DNA from: an uncultured Clostridia bacterium
GTDB lineage: Bacteria; Bacillota; Clostridia; Oscillospirales; Oscillospiraceae
Assembly: GCA_937907715.1 (NCBI GenBank)
Contig: CALERM010000153.1
Coordinates: forward strand, 1-5,507
Reading direction: 5' to 3'
DNA: 5,507 nt
Shown here piece after piece: positions 1 to 4,529 of the stretch. Numbering within the stretch: position 1 is the first letter of the stretch; each line of letters begins with the position of its first letter. Below the pieces are notes generated by a model. That model had not been told where the DNA came from. It worked only from the letters and a program-made list of their open reading frames with translations, and made no database searches. Position numbers and translations under genes: made by a program.

Positions 1-375
1 GTCGATGCTGCCGCCGTTTCCGGTCAGCTCGTCCATCATATTGAGCGCCAGCACCATCGGCACGCGCAGCGTCAGAAGCTGCAGCGTCAGATAGAGGTTC
101 CGCTCCAGATTCGTCGCATCGACAATGTTGATGATGCCGTCCGGCTTCTGCCGCAGAATAAAATCGCGCGTCACGATCTCCTCCGCCGTATACGGGCGCA
201 GCGAGTAAATACCAGGCAGGTCTACCACGGTGCAGTTTTTCTGCCCGCGCACCTGCCCGCTTTTCTGCTCGACCGTCACGCCGGGAAAATTGCCCACGTG
301 CTGATTGGAGCCCGTAAGCTGATTGAAAAGCGTCGTCTTTCCACAGTTCTGATTGCCTGCCAGCGCAAGAATCAT
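1..375 (-). CDS. feoB: FeoB ferrous-iron transporter, N-terminal G domain (partial, runs off left edge)
   Basis: FeoB is the inner-membrane Fe(II) transporter; its N-terminal cytosolic domain is a GTPase needed for iron uptake. Only the first 125 codons are in the window, and they cover nearly all of the nucleotide-binding core. Visible motifs are the P-loop GNQNCGKT (residues 7-14), the GVTVE segment that carries the switch-I Thr (about 32-36), the G3 motif DLPG (52-55) and the G4 motif NMMD (112-115). The sequence begins directly at the G domain with MILALAGNQ, as in FeoB proteins that lack an N-terminal extension. The start codon overlaps the feoA stop as ATGA, and an AGGAGGTG site at 381-388 inside feoA is well spaced. 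It is therefore translationally coupled to feoA. The membrane part would lie left of position 1. The identification is very secure; intactness beyond the edge cannot be judged. Confidence 0.97.
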   Translation of the reverse strand, partial: MILALAGNQNCGKTTLFNQLTGSNQHVGNFPGVTVEQKSGQVRGQKNCTVVDLPGIYSLRPYTAEEIVTRDFILRQKPDGIINIVDATNLERNLYLTLQLLTLRVPMVLALNMMDELTGNGGSID

Positions 376-602
376 ACGGGCACCTCCTCTACGGTGATGC
401 TCCGGGCGTCCTCCTTGCGCAGTGTCAGACTGTAGCCGCGCAGCAGAAGCTCCATCGGATCTCCCATGGGCGCGACCTTTGTGACCGAAACCACTGTCTG
501 CGGAATCAGCCCCATGTCCAGAAGTCTGCAGCGCAGAATTCCCTCTCCGCCGACGGCTGTAATTCTCCCTCTGCCGCCGACCTTCAGTTCATCCAGTGTC
601 AT
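372..602 (-). CDS. feoA: FeoA, SH3-like partner of FeoB
   Basis: FeoA is a small cytosolic SH3-like protein required for FeoB-dependent Fe(II) import. From the chosen start it has 76 residues, the usual family size. It shows the family core: LKVGGRGRI near the N-terminus, the LRCRLLDMGLIP segment (about 23-34), KVAPMGDP (42-49) and the closing RGYSLTLRKEDA stretch (55-66). A longer in-frame reading back to 686 would add 28 residues, but that stretch contains the predicted promoter. A second ATG at 614 sits directly against the GGAGGG at 615-620, too close for normal use. The ATG at 602 has that site 12 bases upstream, somewhat long but preferable. The stop overlaps the feoB start by 4 bases. 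Identity is secure; the exact start is less so. Confidence 0.94.
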   Translation of the reverse strand: MTLDELKVGGRGRITAVGGEGILRCRLLDMGLIPQTVVSVTKVAPMGDPMELLLRGYSLTLRKEDARSITVEEVPV

Positions 603-614
603 ATGTATTGACAT

Positions 615-620
615 CCCTCC
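615..620 (-). promoter_or_regulatory. Ribosome binding site used to place the feoA start
   Basis: On the minus strand this reads GGAGGG. It touches the ATG at 614 and lies 12 bases before the ATG at 602. Neither spacing is ideal, but zero spacing is normally not functional, so the 602 start is preferred. Starting at 602 also gives a standard-length FeoA. Confidence 0.6.
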
Positions 621-638
621 ATTCTGATCTCCGACTTT

Positions 639-667
639 AGCATAAACGAAGCAGCGGCAAAATTCAA
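639..667 (-). promoter_or_regulatory. Candidate sigma-A promoter of feoAB
   Basis: On the minus strand TTGAAT (662-667, 4 of 6 matches to TTGACA) is followed after exactly 17 bases by TATGCT (639-644, 4 of 6 to TATAAT). Transcription would start near 632 and leave a leader of about 30 bases before the ATG at 602. No recognisable Fur or DtxR-family box is visible around it, although feo operons are commonly iron-repressed. Placement is by eye only. Confidence 0.55.
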
Positions 668-709
668 GATAAATGTTCTTCAGCAAATCCTTGCGCGTAA
701 TTCACAATT

Positions 710-738
710 TTGTCACTTCTTTCCCACTTTGTTATGGT
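710..738 (+). promoter_or_regulatory. Candidate extended -10 sigma-A promoter of the CBS gene
   Basis: TTGTCA (710-715, 5 of 6 to TTGACA) is followed after exactly 17 bases by TATGGT (733-738, 4 of 6 to TATAAT). A TGT triplet (730-732) directly before the hexamer forms an extended -10 element, TGn-TATGGT. The start would be near 745, giving a leader of about 60 bases to the ATG at 806. This promoter also argues against the longer in-frame reading of the CBS protein from 710. Confidence 0.6.
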
Positions 739-805
739 AAACTTGAAATATATATCCCACACAAAACCGGCATTCCTGCCGCGACTATCAAAGGAGACCA
801 GCCAC

Positions 806-1237
806 ATGAACATTCTGTTTTTCCTGACGCCGAAGGCGCTGTGTTCCTATATCGACGCCGGCTCCACCCTGCGTCAGGCGATGGAGCGTATGGAAAATTC
901 CGGCTATACCGCCCTGCCGGTTCTCGATAAGGACGGCAGTTACTGCGGCGTACTGACCGAGGGAGACCTTCTCTGGGCGTTCAAACGCCTGTGCGTCATG
1001 GACCTGCGCCAGACCGAGGACCACTCTATTCCCGAAATTCTTCCCCGCCGCGAGATTCACCCCGTCCGCGTCGACACGCGCATTGAAGACCTTGTCCTCG
1101 TCGCCGCAGACCAGAACTTTGTCCCCGTCATCGACGACAAGAACGCCTTCATCGGCATCGTCACCCGAAGCACCATCCTCAAATACTGTCTGGACCGCTA
1201 CTTCGCGCCCGAGCGCGGGCTTGCCGGGGTAAGATAA
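806..1237 (+). CDS. Two-CBS-domain protein, DarB/CbpB-like
   Basis: This is a 143-residue cytosolic protein made almost entirely of two CBS repeats, at about residues 8-61 and 74-131. Such pairs form a Bateman module that usually binds adenine nucleotides. The first repeat contains SGYTALPVLDKDGSYCGVLTE; the second contains NFVPVIDDKNAFIGIVTR. Length and pattern (GYTA-PVL in repeat 1, IFTR/IVTR-like end of repeat 2) resemble Bacillus DarB/CbpB (YkuL), which binds c-di-AMP and controls Rel or pyruvate carboxylase. No catalytic or DNA-binding domain is attached. The start was chosen at 806 because AAAGGAGA (790-797) precedes it at good spacing; an upstream ATG at 710 lies in the promoter. The gene is divergent from feoA and lies 63 bases before the M23 gene. 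The fold is certain; the ligand and target are inferred. Confidence 0.88.
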   Translation: MNILFFLTPKALCSYIDAGSTLRQAMERMENSGYTALPVLDKDGSYCGVLTEGDLLWAFKRLCVMDLRQTEDHSIPEILPRREIHPVRVDTRIEDLVLVAADQNFVPVIDDKNAFIGIVTRSTILKYCLDRYFAPERGLAGVR

Positions 1238-1251
1238 TCTTTCATTTTCAG

Positions 1252-1281
1252 GTATATGCTTCCAGAGCTGCGGCAATACTA
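1252..1281 (+). promoter_or_regulatory. Candidate sigma-F (forespore) promoter of the SpoIIQ-like gene
   Basis: GTATA (1252-1256) is followed by exactly 15 bases and then GGCAATACTA (1272-1281). This matches every specified position of the Bacillus sigma-F consensus as I know it (GYWTA-N15-GGnrAnAnTw). B. subtilis spoIIQ is a sigma-F gene, so motif and product support each other. One oddity is that the -10 ends only 19 bases before the ATG at 1301. The predicted start near 1287-1288 would therefore fall at the beginning of the AGGAGGTG ribosome site, leaving a leader of about 13-15 bases. Overlap with sigma-G specificity cannot be excluded. Confidence 0.62.
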
Positions 1282-1300
1282 GGCTCAGGAGGTGTAAACC

Positions 1301-2035
1301 ATGCAAAACAATGAACATTCCGAATCCAACCGCTTCAGGAAATTCCTTCAGGAGAAAGGCTACTACATCGTCCTGTTCCTGTGCATTCTCGCAGTCGGAA
1401 TCTCCGGCTATCTGTTTGTGTCCGGTGCTGTTTCCGAGAAGAAATCCCTGAACGAGCAGACCCTTTCCGTCGCAACCAGTGCGGAAATTCCGGAGGACAA
1501 GTCTTCCTCGTCCGGCAGCAAACCGCAGCAGGGCGAAAAAGCGCAGGCGCAGAAGCCCACGTCCGGCTCCGCTGCCGGGTCCCAGAACACGGCGGATACC
1601 GCCGCGCAGACGCCTGCCGCTGAAACGCTCTCGGTCCGCGTCTGGCCCGTCTCCGGTGAGCAGATCGCGCCCTACAGCATGCAGGAGCTTTCCTTCAACG
1701 CCACCACACAGGACTGGCGTACGCACGACGGCATTGATCTTGCCGCGCTGGCAGGAGAGCCTGTCCGCGCAGCCTGCTCCGGTACCGTCACCGCGGTTTA
1801 CGACGATGAATTCTTAGGCACCACCGTCGTCATCTCGCACCCGGAGGGCTACGAAACCTGCTACTCCAATCTTGCCGCCATGCCAGTCGTTTCTGCCGGC
1901 ATGCGCGTCACTGCGGGGGACACCATCGGCTCTGTCGGTGCAAGCGCGCTTCTGGAGTCCGCATCTGCCTCTCACCTGCACTTTGCCGTCCGGCAAAACG
2001 GTGAGAGCGTCGACCCTGCCCGCTTCATCGATTAG
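1301..2035 (+). CDS. spoIIQ: Membrane-anchored M23/LytM protein, SpoIIQ-like
   Basis: SpoIIQ is the forespore membrane protein that pairs with mother-cell SpoIIIAH across the intermembrane space during engulfment. This 244-residue protein has the same plan: a polar cytosolic N-terminus (1-20), one membrane segment (about 21-43), a low-complexity Ser/Ala/Gln/Pro linker (about 55-110), and a C-terminal LytM/M23 domain (about 112-244). Zinc ligands appear intact: HDGID gives H142 and D146, and the HLH motif (225-227) gives H227, with H225 as one catalytic-type His. The other, normally in YxHL, is replaced by N190 in YSNL, so hydrolase activity is doubtful. AGGAGGTG (1287-1294) lies 6 bases before the ATG, and a sigma-F-like promoter precedes it. 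Length is within the range of SpoIIQ proteins. A housekeeping M23 peptidase is the alternative, but the promoter favours SpoIIQ. Confidence 0.78.
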   Translation: MQNNEHSESNRFRKFLQEKGYYIVLFLCILAVGISGYLFVSGAVSEKKSLNEQTLSVATSAEIPEDKSSSSGSKPQQGEKAQAQKPTSGSAAGSQNTADTAAQTPAAETLSVRVWPVSGEQIAPYSMQELSFNATTQDWRTHDGIDLAALAGEPVRAACSGTVTAVYDDEFLGTTVVISHPEGYETCYSNLAAMPVVSAGMRVTAGDTIGSVGASALLESASASHLHFAVRQNGESVDPARFID

Positions 2036-2059
2036 CAGAAAATTCCCATACGGCAGCAA

Positions 2060-2110
2060 AACGCCCCGGACAGTTCAACGCGAACTGCCCGGAGCGTTCG
2101 TTTTGGTTTT
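2060..2110 (+). terminator. Intrinsic terminator of the SpoIIQ-like gene
   Basis: A stem pairs 2060-2076 with 2082-2098 around a 5-base loop (15 base pairs, two mismatches), followed by TTCGTTTTGGTTTT-type sequence to 2110. It starts 24 bases after the stop at 2035. A short T-run also follows the stem on the minus strand (2058-2061), so it may act weakly on transcripts from the tail operon. Confidence 0.88.
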
Positions 2111-2122
2111 CCCAAAGCGCAG

Positions 2123-2162
2123 CAGCCGGTGCAACAGAACGTTCTGCTGCACCGGCTGTTTT
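2123..2162. terminator. Second strong hairpin between the convergent genes
   Basis: The arms 2123-2140 and 2141-2158 are an inverted repeat with a single mismatch (a2134 against c2147); the hairpin tip would be ACGT. On the plus strand it is followed by TTTT (2159-2162), making a back-up terminator after the one at 2060. On the minus strand it begins 18 bases after the stop of the last tail gene, where a terminator is expected, but the following sequence (CTGCGCTTTGGG) is only weakly T-rich. It is probably shared by both transcription units. Confidence 0.8.
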
Positions 2163-2176
2163 ATGCTTTCCGGGTT

Positions 2177-2749
2177 TTACGCCGGGTCCTCGTGATATGT
2201 CTCCCACTCATGCCACGTCATAGCGTTTACGTCTGCCCACGTCAGACCGTAGTCCTGCGTCTCCTGCCACGTGCAGTAGCGGAACCAGTAGGTAATGCCC
2301 AGCTGACACGGCAGAATATCCTCAATGATAATTTTCATCTCCGCAAAGCCGTCCGGAATCCCCATCACGCCCGGAAACCAGACCTTCACCCGATTTACCT
2401 CGCCCGTTTCCTCCACGCTGCAAGCAACACCGCACGCGCACAGACACCGGTTCAGCGCCGCAAGGGTAAAGCCGTCGCCGCTGATTCTCAGAAAGCCCGC
2501 GATTGCCGCGCGCCGGGCATCGATGGTCTTTGCCGGAGGTCTGCTTCGGAACAGCGCCTCCATTTTGGAAAGCCCTTCGTCCTGCGCCGTCATGACAATG
2601 GATTCCTTCTGCGCCGCGCCGAACGCCTCGTCCGCCGCGTCCAGCGCCGCACCCAGCGCCTGCAGCTCTGCAAGAGAAAAGCTCCCATCCCGAAAACTGT
2701 AGACGCCGAGCGGTCGGAGCATGCTTACAAGCTCGTTCGCGTAGTTCAT
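2177..2749 (-). CDS. gpI/XkdU-like baseplate protein (DUF2313, YmfQ family)
   Basis: This 190-residue protein follows the baseplate J gene, the fixed position of P2 gpI and PBSX XkdU, which link the baseplate wedge to the tail fibre. Its length fits that family (about 190-200). Typical features are an N-terminal helical region (LVSMLRPLG near 7-15), the middle part with ARRAAIAGFLRISGDG (78-93), and a C-terminal beta segment with VKVWFPG and ILPCQLGI (121-152). Oddities are four closely spaced cysteines (102, 104, 106, 110) and a Trp-rich end with W155, W161, W171, W179 and W182. The ATG at 2749 was chosen because it overlaps the J stop as ATGA and has GGAGG at 2757-2761, 7 bases away; an in-frame start at 2788 would lie inside J. 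Family assignment rests on size, order and partial motifs. Confidence 0.8.
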   Translation of the reverse strand: MNYANELVSMLRPLGVYSFRDGSFSLAELQALGAALDAADEAFGAAQKESIVMTAQDEGLSKMEALFRSRPPAKTIDARRAAIAGFLRISGDGFTLAALNRCLCACGVACSVEETGEVNRVKVWFPGVMGIPDGFAEMKIIIEDILPCQLGITYWFRYCTWQETQDYGLTWADVNAMTWHEWETYHEDPA

Positions 2750-3804
2750 GCCTCCGCCTCCGTAATGGTAAGCGCGCCGAGTCTGCAAAGCGTTTTCGCC
2801 GCTGCCGGAATGTCCGCCTGCGGCTGCAAAAGCGCCACGTTTTCCACCAGACCCGTCGCAAAAATCGCGCTGCTGATTGCCGAGCGATACAGGCTCTTAC
2901 CAAGCAGCGCGCCCGTAAAGAGCGCCTTGACCGCCTTCTCCGCCGCGCTTTTTGCCGTCTCGAAGCGCACACCTGCTTTGGGCAGAATCTCCGCCGAAAC
3001 CGGAACCGTCTCAATTTCCGGCGCCATGACCGTCACGTCCACCGCGATCTCGCGCACCGCGTCCAGATCCGCCTGCACCTGCTGCAAGAGCGTCTGCGGC
3101 GGCTCGCCCTCCGGCGCGGCGATGACAACTCCGACCGTGCCGATGCCGTTCATGCGCGGAATGACCACCGCCGCATCCACACCCTTGTGGCTCAGCGCCC
3201 GCAGCTCATAAAACGCGGCGTTCGCGCCGTTCGGCAGGCGGATGAAGCTGTCAAGGACGCGCGCACGCAGATCGTCATCCGACTCCGCACCGCTTCCGCC
3301 GGTAAACGCACGCGGGTTGAGAACGCCCGTGACTCCCTCCGGCGCTCTGGTCAGTACCGTGATCGTCTCTGCGCCCACGTTGCCGCTGGCACCCACGCTT
3401 TCCGCCTCCGCCGGAATGTCGGCATACAGTTCCCCCGCCGCAATCTCGCCGTCCTGTATCGTGACAAACCGGACCAGCCCCGCTGTCGTACAAACCGTGC
3501 CAGCGGAAATCGGCAGGTCGTCCTCCAGCGCCTGGTCAATCTTAAAGCGCAAAATGCCTGAAGCTTTGGTTCCCGCCTTTCTCGTTATCCCGCGCAGCGC
3601 CGCGTGATAGTCCAGATACTCGCCCGTCGCCGTCTGCGGGAAGCTCTGGTTCATCGCCCAGTCGCTGTAGGTGTAGAGCGACTGGATCTGCGCCGCCGCG
3701 GCATACAGCCGGACCGCCAGATCTGCCGTGCCGTCCATCGTAAAGCCGGTCTTTTCCTCAAAAACCGCCAGCATTTTCCCGTAAAGCTCTTCTACTTCCT
3801 TCAA
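2746..3804 (-). CDS. Baseplate J-like protein (gpJ/XkdT/Mu gp47 family)
   Basis: Baseplate J proteins form the wedge arms around the hub of contractile tails. The 352 residues match the family length and show its signature in order: an N-terminal helical region, GEYLDYHAALRGITRKAG (61-78), the LPISAGTVCTT stretch (98-107), VRFVTIQDGEIAAGE (111-125), the GASGNVGAETI loop (138-148), GVLNPRAFTGGSGAESDDDLRAR (split here as GVLNPRAFTGG 160-170 and AESDDDLRAR 173-182). The start is a TTG at 3804, overlapping the stop of the wedge gene as TTGA and preceded by GGAGGTG (3810-3816); the next in-frame ATG, ten codons in, has no comparable site. The stop overlaps the next start as ATGA. This is the most securely identified tail gene. 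Confidence 0.95.
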   Translation of the reverse strand: MKEVEELYGKMLAVFEEKTGFTMDGTADLAVRLYAAAAQIQSLYTYSDWAMNQSFPQTATGEYLDYHAALRGITRKAGTKASGILRFKIDQALEDDLPISAGTVCTTAGLVRFVTIQDGEIAAGELYADIPAEAESVGASGNVGAETITVLTRAPEGVTGVLNPRAFTGGSGAESDDDLRARVLDSFIRLPNGANAAFYELRALSHKGVDAAVVIPRMNGIGTVGVVIAAPEGEPPQTLLQQVQADLDAVREIAVDVTVMAPEIETVPVSAEILPKAGVRFETAKSAAEKAVKALFTGALLGKSLYRSAISSAIFATGLVENVALLQPQADIPAAAKTLCRLGALTITEAEA

Positions 3805-4145
3805 ATCCGCACCTCCAATGCCTGCTTTTCATCCTGCACCGTCAGCCAGACCTCCACGCGCGCATGCCCGTCCGGCAGCTGTGTCAGACGCACATCGTCC
3901 ACCTCCAGCTCCATGCCGCGCAGCGCCTCGGCGCAGAATATCTTTGCCGCAGCCGTTCTCGCCGATGGTCTTTCCCGTCCGAGTTCATGTAGCCGGCTTC
4001 CCAGCTCCGGCAGGAACGGAAAGCTGCCGCGCCTGCACGTCAGCCGGAACAGCGCCCGCGCCAGAATCTCCTGCGTCCCGTAAAGCCTTGTAAACCCGCC
4101 AAATCCGTTCGGCACATAGTCTCCGTCTCTGAGCAGATTTTCCAT
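3801..4145 (-). CDS. gp25/gpW-like baseplate wedge protein (XkdS slot)
   Basis: A 114-residue protein directly upstream of baseplate J, the invariant place of gp25/gpW or XkdS, which joins the wedges to the sheath. Sequence features fitting the family are GGFTRLYGTQEILARALFRL (16-35), the region SFPFLPELGSRL (41-52), which is the gp25 hallmark of a Gly/Pro-flanked Phe-Pro loop followed by 'P.LGS.L', and a C-terminal beta part (LEVDDVRL and ARVEVWLTV, 80-103). Lengths in this family are typically 100-140. Its ATG follows the spike stop (TGA-ATG) without a gap, with GGAGGTG at 4152-4158 as ribosome site. The stop overlaps the TTG of baseplate J. No sign of disruption. Confidence 0.88.
   Translation of the reverse strand: MENLLRDGDYVPNGFGGFTRLYGTQEILARALFRLTCRRGSFPFLPELGSRLHELGRERPSARTAAAKIFCAEALRGMELEVDDVRLTQLPDGHARVEVWLTVQDEKQALEVRI
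3810..3816 (-). promoter_or_regulatory. Ribosome binding site deciding the TTG start of baseplate J
   Basis: GGAGGTG on the minus strand ends 5 bases before the TTG at 3804. It sits within the last codons of the wedge gene. This placement, together with the TTGA stop/start overlap, makes the TTG the best start for the J protein. Confidence 0.75.
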
Positions 4146-4517
4146 TCACGGCACCTCCATTTTCTGCCCGTTTACATAGAGGTCCCCCTCCACGTACACA
4201 TCGCCCGCCAGATGAATCTCGCCGTTATTCATCACCTTCACGCTCGCGCCTCTGGAAAAGAGCATCACCTCGCCCGGCTGCAAGCCCTTTGTCCCGTTCT
4301 GCGGCATGCCGGCCAAATACAGTTCGTTCCCCTTCACCACCAGCACGCAGTCGGTCGCCGCCGGATTCCAGCAGTAGCCGCCCGGAGAAATCACCTTCGC
4401 GCGCCGCTTTTCCGCATCCGTCACAACCGCAGGCACCTGCCCGCCGATGCTCACAGTGCCAAGCGTCGCCGGGTCCTCCGTGTCGGGGTCCGTCATCACC
4501 CGTCTTGATAACCACAT
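4146..4517 (-). CDS. Small baseplate spike protein (gp45/gpV-like)
   Basis: The product is 123 residues from the ATG at 4517. It lies between the hub and the gp25-like wedge, where contractile tails carry the membrane-piercing spike. An N-terminal part (about 18-72) looks like the OB-fold of spike proteins: LGTVSIGG, KVISPGGYCWNP, VLVVKGNELYLAGMPQ. The C-terminal part (82-119) has short repeated strands suggestive of the triple beta-helix: VMLFSRGASVKVMNNGEI and VYVEGDLYVNG. It is shorter than P2 gpV or Mu gp45 (about 200), and no HxH apex motif is seen. A GTG at 4526 is in frame and overlaps the hub stop, but GAGGTGA (4523-4529) is correctly spaced for the ATG at 4517 and overlaps the GTG itself, so ATG is preferred. 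PBSX-type operons carry XkdR in this slot. Confidence 0.75.
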   Translation of the reverse strand: MWLSRRVMTDPDTEDPATLGTVSIGGQVPAVVTDAEKRRAKVISPGGYCWNPAATDCVLVVKGNELYLAGMPQNGTKGLQPGEVMLFSRGASVKVMNNGEIHLAGDVYVEGDLYVNGQKMEVP

Positions 4518-4522
4518 GTTTC

Positions 4523-4529
4523 TCACCTC
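4523..4529 (-). promoter_or_regulatory. Ribosome binding site deciding the spike start
   Basis: GAGGTGA on the minus strand ends 5 bases before the ATG at 4517 and includes the hub's stop codon. It includes the alternative GTG start at 4526, which therefore has no site of its own. Confidence 0.7.

Noticed and set aside
603..686. N-terminal extension of FeoA to 104 residues
   Set aside because: The added part overlaps the predicted promoter, contains non-family sequence and would make FeoA longer than usual.
640..720. Fur or DtxR operator for feoAB
   Set aside because: Only imperfect, short symmetric stretches such as AAGATAAATGTTCTT are present; none matches a known iron box well enough to report.
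710..805. N-terminal extension of the CBS protein
   Set aside because: It would start inside the predicted -35 element and lacks a ribosome site; AAAGGAGA before 806 fits the shorter form.
1207..1220. Hairpin GCCCG-AGCG-CGGGC as a terminator of the CBS gene
   Set aside because: It lies inside the coding end, has only 5 pairs and is not followed by a T-run.
788..1726. Long minus-strand open frame (312 codons) across the CBS and SpoIIQ-like genes
   Set aside because: It is antisense to two well-supported genes, has a low-complexity Gly/Arg-rich translation with no domain, and results from GC-rich third positions.
2123..2158. Near-perfect inverted repeat as a phage attachment site or recombination site
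   Set aside because: The T-run and position after two convergent stops explain it as a terminator; no second copy or integrase is present in the window.
2129..3211. Plus-strand open frame of 360 codons over the gpI and J genes
   Set aside because: It is Arg/Ala-rich, begins within the second terminator hairpin, has no ribosome site and opposes two recognisable tail genes.
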